The notes: generated from the letters alone by a model not told the origin. 64,000 bases of DNA from Ovis canadensis (GCF_042477335.2 NC_091257.1:49694501-49758500); one strand, 5' to 3'. Numbered from the stretch's first letter, positions 22,801 to 33,800 are shown. Made by a program: numbers and translations.

Positions 22801-23312
22801 CCAGAAGAGCTGAGCGCAAGAGGTCAGCATGCCTGGAGTGCTACAAACCAGGAGAGCACTTTGACGGATCACAGCACCATGGAGCTTCTCGGTGGGGGGC
22901 AAGATCCTAGCCTTGACAAGCCGGCAGGAGTTCATTAGATGGCCTGGGTTGAGCATGGAGGTGTAATAGACCCAGAGTGATGCACCATCCTGGTTCACCC
23001 AGATCTGTCCTGATTTAAGTGCTGAAGGCCTTGTGTCCCTGGAACAAGTATCGTATTTCTCTGATACTTGCCCAGTCACACCAGCCAACACAGCAACCGC
23101 GTACCATTTGCTCAACAGGTTGGCCGAGTTTACCCTCTGGAGGCTGAAGTCACAGGGAGTCTGTTTCATTTCTGGTCTTAGTAAAGCCTTGGAAAGGAAG
23201 CAGTGAAGTTTTGGATTATTTTTTCCGTAATATCTTTGTGATATCAACCTTGACATCACTGTTTTATGGTAATAGTTCTTAAGGCTTTCTTTCATTACCC
23301 AGAGAACTTTGT
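22801..23312. other. Unassigned DNA crossed by a 189-codon open frame
   Basis: The minus strand is open from 23295 to 22726 (189 residues), but its last 40 or so residues fall in MER5A. I recognise no domain. No repeat family is evident in the rest. Confidence 0.35.
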
Positions 23313-23440
23313 GTAGTTGTTATTCAGTCACTAAGTCATGTCCAACTCTTTGAGACCCCCATGGACTGAAGCAAGCCAGGCTTCCCTGTCCTTCACTATC
23401 TCCAGGAGTTTCTTCAAACTCATGCCCATTGAAATCAGCG
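23313..23440 (-). mobile_element. BovB copy G, 3' end only
   Basis: Reverse complement of the last 125 bp of BovB (ttattcagtcactaagtcat, ttcactatctccaggagttt, caaactcatgcccattgaaa). The gttgtt start reflects an (aac)n-type tail, seen on the older copies. Confidence 0.82.
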
Positions 23441-23444
23441 ATGG

Positions 23445-23690
23445 GGCTTCGTGGTGGCTCAAATGGTAAAGAATCTGCCTGCAATGCAGGAGACCCAGGT
23501 TCAATTCCTGGGTTTGGGAAGATCCCCTGGAGAAGGAAATGGCAACCCACTCCAATATTCTCACCTGGAGAATTCCATGGATAGAGGAGCCTGGCAGGGT
23601 CAGGAAGTCCATGGGGTCCTCCATGGGGTCATGGGGTCCATGGGGTCAGGAAAAGTCAGACATGACTGAACGAGTAACACTTTTCATTTT
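23445..23690 (+). mobile_element. Bov-tA SINE with internal expansion
   Basis: Complete tRNA head (gtggctcaaatggtaaagaa, caggttcaattcctgggttt) and body. Between about 23605 and 23650 the unit tccatggggtc is repeated about four times, lengthening the element by 30-40 bp. Confidence 0.92.
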
Positions 23691-24300
23691 CAGAAAACTT
23701 TACATTCCTATCACGTATTCCAACCTGGATATGAAGTGTCATAGCACTATTGGAGGCCCCAGGAAAGCCAGGCTTGGTGCAGCTCAAACCAGGTCACCAC
23801 ACTGCAGCAAACCAGCTGTTCCAGGTCATTGTAAAGCATCTGAATCAGCCATGGCCACGGAGACCTCACCACACCTGGTTGAACTTTAGTGCGCAGGTTC
23901 AGTAAGCCAGCTTGTCCTCACCTGTAGAGTGGACCATCCCACAGCTGAGACTTTTCCTAAAGAAATGGGTTTTTTTGCTTTGATTAGCTTCCTCCTCACT
24001 CACAATCATGTTTTTCATTCTTGGTGAGCCAGAAAGATGCTCATTAAATTTGACATCTAGATTCCCTGCCCAAGATACCTGAGCAAAACCCAAAAAGGAC
24101 AAGCTGCCCCTTTTCACAGAGTGACTTCTCCAGCCAGCTGATGAGCACATTGGCCTGCGGGTGGGTTGGGGAGGAAGCGGGTCACCTGCGCGAACAGCAT
24201 CCAGGTTCTGATCCTGCAAACAGTCCCCACCTGCCCCAGAGCTTCAGGCCTTTTGCCGGCCTACTGGAACATGGAAGCCCTGGGTTCCAGGGCACAAATC
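23691..24300. other. Unassigned DNA
   Basis: No recognised repeat or exon. Confidence 0.4.
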
Positions 24301-24450
24301 AGCCTCTGCTTCCTCTCCTGTCCCTCCTCCCCTTTCCTCCTCCTGCTCTCATTCCTCCCATCTCTCCTCCCCCTTCTTCTTCCTCCTCTTCCTTCCTCTT
24401 CCTCTCCCTCCTCTTTCTCCTCCCCTCCTCTCTGCTCCCTGCCCTTCCTG
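24301..24450 (+). repeat. Polypyrimidine tract
   Basis: About 150 bp almost entirely C and T (cctcctcccctttcctcctc and similar) with very few purines. Purine-rich on the minus strand. Confidence 0.9.
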
Positions 24451-24797
24451 CCCATTACTGAGTGCAAGCTCACTCTGCTCACCACATGAGAGGCCAGTAA
24501 ACCAAGAGACGAGGTGTGGAGGCCAGAAATATGACTTAATTCAGAAAGCTGGCAGGCCGAGAAGATGGCAGACTAGTGTCTCCAAAACACCCATCTTATT
24601 GGGGTCTGGATGCCAGGTTCTTTTATAGCACAGAGAAGGAGAGGAGGTGAGGAAGTAATGTAAATAAGGCCTTCGGTCTTGCAAAATAGGAGGGAATGTG
24701 TTTATTTTTTTTTTCTCTGCAGCCATTCACAGGTGGGCAGGGTCAAGATTGTCCCCTAAGAACTGAACAAAGCCACTTTGGTTTAACATTCAGAAGA
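24451..24797. other. Unassigned DNA
   Basis: No recognised feature apart from a T-run near 24703-24713. Confidence 0.4.
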
Positions 24798-25018
24798 GTG
24801 AGCCGACTCATTGGAAAAGATTCTGATGTTGGGAAAGATGGAGGGCAAGAGGAGAAGGGGGCGACAGAGGGTGAGATGGTGGTTGGATGGCCTCACAGAC
24901 TCAATGGACTTGAGTCTGAGCAAACCCCGGGAGATAGTGAAGGACAGGGAAGCCTGGTGTGCTGTAGTCCATGGACTCATAAAGAGTCCAGCACAACTTG
25001 GTGACAGGACAACAGTAA
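24798..25018 (+). mobile_element. BovB copy H, old subfamily, 5' truncated
   Basis: Starts at gccgactcattggaaaagat and ends gtgacaggacaacag, an (aac)-type tail rather than actga. More diverged than copies A-F. Confidence 0.88.
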
Positions 25019-25469
25019 GAGGGGCAAGGTTCCCTGAGGCAGGCCACTATGTATGATTATAATAATAAAAGCAACAGAAAGCAAGGGTAAAGTCAAAGAA
25101 GCAGATTCAACATGGAGTCACAATTGACTTTGCCCTGTTGCACCCTCTGCCTCCCTCCCAGCCTCACACACGTCTCTCTCTTCCCTTTCCTCCCCCAGAA
25201 CTTTGAGGCTGTCAGCTCTGGGTCTTTCAGTTACCATTATCTTTTCCAAGTGTGACCCCCTAGGAGCTGAGAGACCTGTTTTGGTCCATGCACGGATTTT
25301 GTTTGAATCTTTAACTTTCTGAGCTGTGGCCACAGCAAGTCTTAACTGCCGTGGTCTGTGCCTGGGTTGGAAAAGAATTTCTGAGGTAGAATGAGAGGAG
25401 AACAGAGTTAGAGTGGGAGATGCTTGTAGAACCATGGGCGGGCTCAGGGAAGAGCCAACATCTTTTGCA
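25019..25469. other. Unassigned DNA
   Basis: No recognised family or exon between two old BovB ends. Confidence 0.4.
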
Positions 25470-25712
25470 GGCTAGTAGATGGGAGAGGTGGACTCACTGA
25501 AAAGGACCCTTATTCTGGGAGATTGAGGGCAGGAGGAGAAAGGGCTGACAGAGGATGAGATGGTTGGATGGCATCACTGACTCAGTGGATATGAGTCTGA
25601 GCAAATTCCAGGAGATGGATAGGGAAGGATAGGGAAGCCTGGCATGCTACAGTCCATGGTATCACAAAGAGTCAGACATGACTTAGCAACTGAACAACAA
25701 GAAGCCAATTTT
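25470..25712 (+). mobile_element. BovB copy I, old subfamily, 5' truncated
   Basis: ggtggactcactgaaaagga to tagcaactgaacaacaag. A small internal duplication gives gatagggaag twice near 25620. Shares gagtctgagcaaa with copy H, unlike the younger copies. Confidence 0.88.
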
Positions 25713-25788
25713 TATAGCCTCAAGACAGAGAAAATTCCTACTGGAAGGGTGGCATTAGGTGATTGGTTAGGACACTACAGGGTGGGTA

Positions 25789-26003
25789 ATAAGGTGGTTT
25801 TGTTGTTGTTTAGTCACTAAGCTGCCTCTGACCCACAGACCGTGGCCCACCAGGCACCTCTGTCCATGGGATTTCCCAGGCAAGAATACTGGAATGGGTT
25901 GCCATTACCTTCTCCAGGAGCTCTTCCCAGCCCAAGGATCAAACCCAGGTGCCCTACATTGCAAGCAGATTCTTTACAGTCTGAGCCACCGGGGAAGCCC
26001 AAT
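25789..26003 (-). mobile_element. Bov-tA SINE with duplication
   Basis: Reverse-complement Bov-tA with a ttgttgttg tail on the left and the head gagccaccggggaagccc on the right. Direct repeat agggtgggta at 25779-25788 and 26004-26013. Confidence 0.93.
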
Positions 26004-26013
26004 AGGGTGGGTA

Positions 26014-26881
26014 TTTTATCTAATATGGGGTCAGGGGGCTAGTTGGTTTAGATCAGGAGGCTCATTGCAACAGTTACTATGGGGCTTGGTTAAGTCTGGA
26101 CAGTTTCGTTCTGTGACCTTGGTATAGAGCTCCACACTAAACTACAGCCTGATCAGAGAAAATCCCTGTGTCTCCCGCTGGACCTGCTGGTGACCCAAAC
26201 CCCACAGTTCACTGGACTTTCCTCCCTGGGGTTACTCCTCTCTGAGCTACTTAGGGAAGTTTCCCAAATCATTTTCCACTGACTTTTAGAAGATGGTAGG
26301 CAAGATTAGGGAGTAAACTGAGGACAAAAGAAGTCTACACATCAGAGTTCGTCTGGGGAGACTGTGTGCTTTGGGAGCTGAACGCTCAAGAATTTGGGTA
26401 CATTTGAGAATCAGTGCTCAATACAAAGATTCAACCGTCAGCTCTGCTCAGGCCTCAGCCTTGACCTGGATTCCGCCTCCCACGTAGCCCCGGGCTCTGA
26501 CCAGTGAGGCAGGAGCGCCATCTTGGCTAATCCTCAGTGATGGGCCCTCACTGGCCAGGGCAGCCGCTGGCCTCTGGGAGCAGGGACTGTGACCCTCCAG
26601 CAGCAGGAGGGACCAGGGCGTAGAGGGAGGAGCCGGTGAGGAAGTGACCGGTGTGTCCCAAACATGGGCTGGCTCCAGGCCTTTCTTCCCACCTGAGAGC
26701 TGGCAGTTTCTGCTGAGCTTTTTATAAAACATGCAGAGTCGGCTTTCTGTCTGATCTTTTTAGAAGTCACCATTTCCTTCTCTCTGGGGCTGCTTTCACC
26801 TTTGTGACTGGGTTTGGGTTCCTGCTCTTTCTGTAGGAAGAATTATGGTTCATTTCACCAAAAGCTTGAAGTTGATGGTGG
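26014..26881. other. Unassigned GC-richer DNA
   Basis: About 870 bp, GC-rich around 26450-26640. Open frames on the minus strand show no domain. No repeat recognised. Confidence 0.4.
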
Positions 26882-27373
26882 TGTTGCAGCAAGGGAGACC
26901 ATTCCAGGGCTCATAAAGGGGACTCTTGTCTAACACTCGGAAATGCATTGTCCAAGGAGACACACGCGCTGACAAAGCAAGAGGCTTCTTTGGGAAAGGG
27001 CCCCCAGGCCAAGAGCAGGAGGGTGAGGAATCCCAAGGGGACTGCTCTGCTACATGGCTCTCGGTCTTGGGTCTTATGGTGATGGGATTAGTTTTCAAAT
27101 TGTCTGTGGCCAGTCACTCTGACTCAGGGTTCTTTCTGGTGGCGTACTCATTGCTCAGCCAAGATGGATTCCAACCAGAAGGATTCTGGGAGGTAGTAGG
27201 CCACATGGCATCTCCTCTCGACCTATACTAAACCCTTTTGGTTGGTAGTGGCTTATTGGTTCCGTGTTCTTTACCAGGACTTTCTGTTGTCAAATAACTC
27301 ATGTGAATGATTACTATGGTGCCTGGCCAAGGTAGGCAGTTTCAGTCAGTGTGAACTGACTTCCCCCTTAACA
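26882..27373 (-). mobile_element. Candidate solo LTR of a ruminant endogenous retrovirus
   Basis: A 492-bp unit reads TGTTGCAGCA at the left and CCCCTTAACA at the right, so it begins TG and ends CA on either strand. It is bounded by gtgg at 26878-26881 and 27374-27377, a 4-bp duplication typical of ERVs. Internal blocks such as ctcagccaagatggattcca are ones I associate with bovine LTRs in antisense orientation. There is no internal gag, pol or env sequence next to it, so it would be a solo LTR. The AATAAA site expected near aaagaag is mutated. Confidence 0.65.
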
Positions 27374-27639
27374 GTGGTGTTGAGCATAAGTCCCCAGGAA
27401 AGCAGGGTCCTGGGCCTGCGGTGAATTCCCACACCCTGGGCCCGGGCTTGGAGTCCACGAGGCGAGGGTTGGCAATCGGGCAGCACAGCCCTGCCTGGGA
27501 CTCACAGGCCCTACAGGACACTCTACCAGAGCCATCCCTGCTCTGTCCTGGTGCCCCGGGCCAGCCTGGAAATGCTGTGTGGAGCCGTGCAGGCTTAGAG
27601 GAGCAAGGGACATAAGGCCAGACCTCACAGAGCTCCATT
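27374..27639. other. GC-rich unassigned DNA
   Basis: GC-rich, several short open frames, no recognisable domain. Confidence 0.4.
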
Positions 27640-27800
27640 CTCGACCTTGACATACATTAGCTGTGCAGCCTTGGTCCAGGTAGGCACTTCTCTGTACCCA
27701 CATTTCTTTTTTTCTCTCTCCTTCAGGGTGGTTGTGACGATCGGATGACAGCACCTGTACACTTAACTCTGCAAGTGCCCAGTAACTGAGTCTTGGCTTA
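27640..27800 (+). mobile_element. MIR SINE
   Basis: acatacattagctgtgcagc, cttggtccaggtaggcactt, ggtggttgtgacgatcggat and agtgcccagtaactg follow the MIR order. A T/C-rich patch splits it near 27700. Confidence 0.65.
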
Positions 27801-28413
27801 GGAAACAGAAAGGAGAAAGAGGCAGGAGGCAGTGAGAAGTAACAAGGAGGGGGAGGAAAGGGCAAAAACCTCAGCAGAAGAGGTACAGGAATTGACCTTG
27901 ACCTTGACCCTTAGGTACAATGTTTGCATGACGGATGCAGACAGAAACAGTTGGCTTTAGCACCACTGGGGGTATCAAGAAAACCGCATCTGAGAGCAGG
28001 GGCCTCACCACTGACGCCGTGGGAATGAGGGAGCTCGATTTGTACAAAGGTCTCAAGGTCCTGTTAGGGGAGATGCCAAGCCCCTTCTGGACATGGGGTT
28101 CATGGATGGACTTCTCTTTTCTCTGAGGCAAGCAGCAGTTTTCTCAGTTTAGAACTTGGAGCTGATAGCTGAGAGTAACAGCGTTCTTTAAACATTTTTC
28201 TTGCCCTCCATCTGTCCCCATCTCAACTCACAGGCTCCCCTAGAAGTGCCCGGCCTGCGAGGAATTTCTTGTAACAATTCCAACCATCCCAGCTGTTGCA
28301 TCCAAGAACCACTATTTTTGATAACAAGGGTCAGAGTGCTGGGGGGCCTCTTTCATATTGAGGCCTCACCCTTGTGCTGGTGCTGTCTACACACTGAATC
28401 AGGCCTGTGGTGC
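27801..28413. other. Unassigned DNA
   Basis: No recognised repeat or exon. Confidence 0.4.
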
Positions 28414-28437
28414 AGTGTGTGTGTGTGTGTGTGTGTG
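28414..28437 (+). repeat. (GT)n microsatellite
   Basis: About 11-12 uninterrupted gt units. Confidence 0.95.
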
Positions 28438-28687
28438 GTGTTGGGGTATGGGATATCGACCCTCCTCCAGCTTCCAGCACTGTTCACTTCCAAGAAGGTA
28501 GGGCTGCATGGCTTTGAGGGGAGAGAGTTTGCCTTTGAAAAGCATTTCTGGTCGTTAGTGAAATCTCTCCCACTTCCTTTCTCTGACCCAGTGTAACTTT
28601 CTGCAACCAATTTCAATCAGGAAGGCTGAGTTTTAAGTCTACAGGTTTATTTGCAAACAAATTCCTCTATGGCTGCATCCTCGAGGC
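28438..28687. other. Unassigned DNA
   Basis: No recognised feature. Confidence 0.4.
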
Positions 28688-28962
28688 TTCACTTCACTTC
28701 AGTTCAGTTCAGTTCACTCAGTTGTGTCTGACTCTTTGCAACCCCATGGACTGCAGCATGCCAGGCCTCTCTGTTGGCCTCACCAACTCCCAGAGCTTGC
28801 TCAAACTCATGTCCATTGCGTCGGTGATGCCATCCAACCATCTCATCCTCTGTCATCCCCTTCTCCTCCTGCCTTCAATCCTTCCCAGCATCAGGGTCTT
28901 TTCCAAAGAGTCAGCTGTTTGCATCAGGTGGCCAAAATATTGGAGTTTCAGCTTCAACATCA
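28688..28962 (-). mobile_element. BovB copy J, 3' end
   Basis: Reverse complement with several tcagt tail units (cttcagttcagttcagttca) followed by the BovB 3' end up to ggagtttcagcttcaacatc. About 275 bp, 5' truncated. Confidence 0.92.
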
Positions 28963-29148
28963 GTGGCTTAGAGAAGGTATATTCTTGCTAAAGTGCTGTC
29001 TCTGGGCTGGGATGGGATAAGGGGCATCACTCCAAAGAGGGGAGGGGGCATGTGTGGGCATGGCTGTGTGTTAGCCACTTTTCTCTCCCTTTCCCTTCTG
29101 AAAGCTTTAATTATGTATCTTGGAAAGAAGATAGCAGGGGCGTAGTAG
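28963..29148. other. Unassigned DNA
   Basis: No recognised feature. Confidence 0.35.
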
Positions 29149-29174
29149 ACACACACACACACACAACACACACC
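29149..29174 (+). repeat. (CA)n microsatellite
   Basis: acacacacacacacac interrupted once by an extra a, then acacaca. Confidence 0.93.
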
Positions 29175-29689
29175 CAGCATGTCTTCTCTTGAAAATTTCG
29201 AGCACAGCACTACTGTTTCTAAGGGGCACTTGTATCTGTGTGATAGCTGAACAATGCAGGGAGATGTTTATGCCTAGTACTGGTTTAACACAGGCTTGCC
29301 CAGGATGCCATCATGTTCAACTCCATCAGGAAAGCATGTGCTGCACCATAGAAGCTTGCCCAGGGCTGGGGGATTGGGAAAGACCTCCAACTGCAGGCGA
29401 GTGAACTGTGAAAGCTCCGACCTGGAGTGTTCTCTTGGTAAACGGCAGGCCACAGAGGGTCACTGGGCCCTGCTGCACACTCCTGATGACAATTACAAAA
29501 AGGAAGCAGGATGCAACCCATAGGACAGAAGTACTAGGGCCCTGACAACATTGGACAGTCTTTGTTCCTGTCCTGTTTCCTGCTTCTCCTTCCATCCCAG
29601 CCTCTCTGCCCCACCCTGAGTGAGAATGTCTCATAATAGACTGTCTCTCTCGCTTCCCATGGTTCGGCCTCCTGACACACACGTGACTG
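29175..29689. other. Unassigned DNA
   Basis: No recognised repeat or exon. Confidence 0.4.
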
Positions 29690-30070
29690 TGTTAGTGGGC
29701 TCCATCTGCCATAACCAAAGACACCAGAGTCTTTTGAAGTCTGGAGACTTGAACCACAGACATTTTCTGCAGGCTGGACATCCAAGGTCAAGGTGTTGGC
29801 AGGTTTGGTGTCTATTGGTCTGGTGTCTGCACCTGGCTCCCTACTGGGCTTGCAGACGGCTGCCTCCTCGCTGTTCTCTCACAAACTTTTCCCTGTATAG
29901 CTACCTACCCTTCCCCTTGCCTCTTCTCAAGAGAACACCAGCCTTACTGGGTTAGGGCCCCACCCACCCTTATGACCTCATTCAGTCTTCACCACTGCCT
30001 TAAAGGTCACGTCTCCTTACACAGTCACAATACAGATCAGAGTTTCAACACATGGGTTTGGGGGGAACAT
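29690..30070 (-). mobile_element. MLT1-type LTR (ERVL-MaLR)
   Basis: Reverse complement of a MaLR LTR: gtgttagtgggctccatctg, acattttctgcaggctggac, ccaaggtcaaggtgttggca, cagacggctgcctcctcgct, ccttatgacctcattcag and tttcaacacatgggtttggg in the expected order. Ancient and non-coding; whether internal MaLR sequence remains cannot be seen. Confidence 0.78.
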
Positions 30071-30764
30071 GCCCCAGCCCTGGCACGGGTGTTCCTGAAC
30101 TCACATGTGGACGCAGCACAGCCACAGATGACACACAGATGACATCCCTCCCTGGGTGTGCTCCCATGCAGCGCACAGCAGGCCAGGACAGAGCCACGTG
30201 GGCCCAGGGACATGGCCCACAGGGACACAAGCTGAGCTGGCCAGTGGGGACACATGTGTAAGATGTCCAGTGACTCCAGCTCTGGACAGGGCCCCGGAAA
30301 GGAGATCTTTGCCCTTTAACTGGAACCCAGAATGGCAATGCGGGAGTCGGGGAGAACTGTCAATGAGCAGATATTCCTGAGCTAATTGGAGCAGGAACAA
30401 GAAGTATCAGAGTCAAGTCATCCAGCCTGGACATGGTCCCTTCCTCCTCCTGAAGACTCTGTCCTGAATGGATGACTGAAACCCTGAGGGAGGGAGGTCC
30501 TCTCCTGGGCTTCAAGTCTGGGCTCCTCACCAGGGCTTCTGGTGCCAGAGATTCCCTGGGAAGACTCTCTCGTGCTCTCCTTGCTGGAGGAGCATCTAGG
30601 AATCAACCCCGGATCCCCAGTTAATCTGTAGGGAAACCAGTGAGAGGTGCTGCCTAGAGTCTATTGTCTGAGACAATTGTCTGGACTTGCCCTGTAGGTC
30701 TGATGGTCTCTGGGGGAAGGAATCAGATGGAGAGGAACAGAATCCTGCCACCTCCCAGGCAGTG
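30071..30764. other. GC-rich unassigned DNA
   Basis: GC-rich with many short open frames on both strands and no recognisable domain. The 9-mer cagatgaca occurs twice near 30124-30142. Confidence 0.4.
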
Positions 30765-30971
30765 GTGGTTTGGTCGCTAAGTCCTGTCCAACTCTTGTGA
30801 CCCCGTGGACTGTAGCCTGCCAGGCTCCTCTGTCCATGGGGATTCTCCAGGCAAGAATACTGGAGTGGGTTGCCATTTCCTCCTCCAGGGGTTCTTCCCG
30901 ACTCAAAGATTGAACCCGGATCTTCTGCATTGCAGGCAAATTCTTTAGGGACTGAGCTATGAGGGAAGCCC
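30765..30971 (-). mobile_element. Bov-tA SINE
   Basis: Reverse complement, from ggtttggtcgctaagtcctg to the head gggactgagctatgagggaa. Full length. Confidence 0.92.
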
Positions 30972-31028
30972 CTACTGAGCAGGGTACCATCCCCAAGAGA
31001 AACGCCTGGCCTGCGTTACCGCCGTCGG

Positions 31029-31041
31029 CCAGCAGGGGGCG
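31029..31041 (+). promoter_or_regulatory. CTCF core motif candidate
   Basis: CCAGCAGGGGGCG fits the CTCF core consensus at essentially every position and sits in CpG-containing unique sequence (gttaccgccgtcggcc just before). CTCF binding is methylation sensitive and marks insulators and loop anchors. Motif orientation is plus. Occupancy cannot be read from sequence. Confidence 0.55.
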
Positions 31042-31378
31042 GTTCCCGTTTGCCTGAGTGCTGACAGCGATTTTTCTGGTCTTTGTATCATCTCTCTTGA
31101 AGGGAAAATAGTGAAGTATTGCAGAACATTGAAACAGGAACAGGCTCTGTCTTAAGTGCTCCCTTAATTCTCTGAGAATCTCAGGATGCCGCTGACGGTG
31201 ATGTTCCCTAATTGTTCTTGTTTTCTCCCAGTTTCTACCTCTTTCATTTTCAAAGATGGAGTCCTAACAGGGCTCTAGTCGCTCAGAGTCAATGCCCAAG
31301 TCCTCATAAGGGCCGCAAAGCACTGCCCTGGGGCCTCTCTGAGCACATCCACAAGGACCCCCCTGGCCCACACCATTC
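31042..31378. other. Unassigned DNA
   Basis: No recognised feature. Confidence 0.35.
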
Positions 31379-31590
31379 TGTTGTTGTTTTGTTGCTAAGT
31401 CATGTCTGACTCTTTGTGACCCTGTGGATTGTAGCCCACCAGGCTCTTCTGTCCATGGGGATTCTCCAGTCAAGAATACTGGAGCGGGTCGCCATTTCCT
31501 TCTCCAGGGGATCTTCCCAACCCAGGGATCGAAGCCACGTCTCCTTCACTGGCAGGCGGGTTCTTTACCACTGAGCCACCTGGGAAGCCC
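31379..31590 (-). mobile_element. Bov-tA SINE
   Basis: Reverse complement, tail tgttgttttgttgctaagtc and head ctgagccacctgggaagccc. Weak flanking similarity acaccattct / acaccctact. Confidence 0.92.
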
Positions 31591-31689
31591 ACACCCTACT
31601 CTAGACCCTCAAAGGTCAGATGTGCCCCACCCCAGGATCTGTGAGCTTGCTGGCTGTGTCCCCTCCCACCTGGAGGCCCCCCACAGATA

Positions 31690-31965
31690 CCCAACGGCTG
31701 CCTTCTGCCCCCTCCTCAGGTCAGGCTCAAATGTCTCCCTCTCAGTGGGGCCCCGGCCACCTGTCTGAGCTCTCACCTAGGCTCCCCTACCCCCAGCCCC
31801 TCCGCAGCACTCTCCACCCCCTAAAGTCTCTGCATTTTACTTATTTATCATGTCCTCCCCACCCCAACCCCCAATTAGAATATTAACTCCATGTATGGTT
31901 GGTTCCTTGCAGCGTCACCAGGGCCCAGACTTGCAGCTAGTAGATGTATAAACATTGTTGAATTA
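31690..31965 (+). mobile_element. L2 LINE 3' end
   Basis: aggctcaaatgtctccctct, ttttacttatttatcatgtc, ccaattagaatattaactcc and gtataaacattgttgaatta follow the L2 3' region in order. Confidence 0.75.
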
Positions 31966-32099
31966 AAAAAACAGGCCAGTTCACTCCCTGCTTGAAGTCT
32001 TAAGAAATGTCCCAAACCTATAACATGCTAGAATTTGCGCTGTTCTTGCAGTGCCCACTTCTCCCCTCATCTCAGGATACTGGTTTCTCTCATTTACCA

Positions 32100-32405
32100 T
32101 CCCGCAGCCCCATCGGTCTTTTTCCTGTTCCTTAAACAGGCCTCAGGGTGTATGTGCAATTTCCACTGCCTGGGGTCCTTGGGCTCCTGCCTCATGATGA
32201 GTTCTGCCTAAGTTCTCCCTTAGATGCTTGGAATGGTCCCACTCCCGAGAGGCCATCCCCACTGTGCTACCCCCACCATGAGCCGCGTTGTCTGTTTTAG
32301 CCTCTGATCTGTTTCTCTCTGGTCATTCTGAGAATCGCGATTGCTTTGCTTGTTTACATGTGTTTTTTCTTCCTCCATCAGACTGTCAGCTCTGTGGGAG
32401 TTTCA
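32100..32405 (+). mobile_element. L2 LINE fragment
   Basis: ctgttccttaaacaggcctc, tttccactgcctggggtcct and catcagactgtcagctctgt are in L2 order. It overlaps in L2 coordinates with the previous piece, so it is a separate copy. Confidence 0.65.
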
Positions 32406-33399
32406 GAAACGGAAGGATTTGAGTGTTTTTTTACCCTCCTCACAAGCTCACTGGCTCACCTGTCGCAACTGCATGGATACTGGCAGAAGACATGAGACTC
32501 CTGGGTCAGAAACACGCAATGAAGCAACTCAGGGGGCAGTGTGAGCTTCAGGCTCCTCCATCAGCTCCCGTCGTCTGTCAAGTTCAGGTTGATGCTGCAC
32601 ACTCAGGGCTGGCATCACAGCTCAGGAACTCTGTGCTTAAGGAACCCCAATCATTTATCATGGGCTGCTAGCAAACCTGACCTTGGCCTTGGAGGGAGTC
32701 ATCTTTATTACAGGACATAGTACAAACTTCCTTTTTCTCAAAAGGGAGATCCTATCTCTTTTTTCCCAAGCTGTTTGCCATAAAAACATCCTTGAAAAGA
32801 ATAGTGCCTCTGCTGGCGAGAGGTACAGAGATGTGAGGGCCCATGGAGAACCGTCTCCGTGCAGAGGGCAGAGTTCGTGAATGTGCTCATCACTGTCCCA
32901 GCCCATCACACCAGCCACCATGCTCTAAGCCACAGAACAGAAGCCATGGGGCTGCATCAGCCAAGCAGAGTTGGTGCCATTTTCAGAAACACTGAACAGG
33001 CATACAGACCAGAAGTGGTTCTATGGAAAAAGCACCTTCTTTATTGCTTTCTGTATCCTGGATTTTCATTCTGGAATTTCTCTTGGCTTGCTCCTGTCTG
33101 GAAAATGAGATAAAAGCACCATTCAAACCTGACATAGCCATGATGGAACAGAGTTGTCTCTGGGAGATGCTTAAGGATTGTGGTGGAAAATAATAATTTT
33201 AAAGATGACTTTTGTTTAGGAATCTTCAAGGTTAAGCCTCTACAAAAAAGAAATAACTGGGGGAGGTGTTTGGCGGGCTACAAGAAGAAATTGTTAATCT
33301 CTGCTGTCCATATACATTCAGAATCTGGGGTATCTTCCTGGACAGATCCTCAGGCATGAGACCAGAGGCTGACTGCAAACTTTAGCTGACCCCCACGTC
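32406..33399. other. Unassigned; possible old LTR-like piece at 32440-32650
   Basis: actggctcacctgtcgcaac, atgagactcctgggtcagaa and caggttgatgctgcacactc feel like a known mammalian repeat, but I cannot name it. The remainder is unassigned. Confidence 0.35.
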
Positions 33400-33800
33400 C
33401 CACATCCAGTCAATCATGAAGACTGGTCTTTCCGGATTCCTGGTTCCTTCCTGTCCCATCCCCGTGGCCCCTACCAAGTTCACAAGATTCTTGTCAACCT
33501 CTGGCACCATTTCTTCAGCTTTCTAGTAGATTTTCCTGCCTCCAGTCCATTGTCCACACCTCTGCCTTGGAGATCTTTCCAAAATGAAATTCTGATTGTG
33601 TCATTCCCCTTCTTCAAACTTTTCAGTGATTTCCTGTTTCCTTTAGGATAAAGCTCTAATTCAGAAGGGCTCATGAGATGAGACCCTTCTTGCATGACTT
33701 CTCCCCTTCTGCTTCACTCTGACTGCCTCTCCCCTTCATCCTCTTTGTTTCAGCCACAGTTCAAGTGTTCCCCTGGGCAAGAATGCCTTCTCCACCATTC
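33400..33800 (+). mobile_element. L2 LINE fragment
   Basis: cctgcctccagtccattgtc, cttccaaaatgaaattctg, gtcattccccttcttcaaac and tttaggataaagctctaatt match the L2 internal region in order. Confidence 0.78.

Noticed and set aside
27368..27865. 165-codon minus-strand frame
   Set aside because: It runs through a MIR fragment and a GC-rich block and shows no domain.
29690..30070. Endogenous retrovirus with coding potential
   Set aside because: Only an old MLT1 LTR is visible; no gag, pol or env frame lies next to it, nor next to the LTR candidates at 26882 and 34440.
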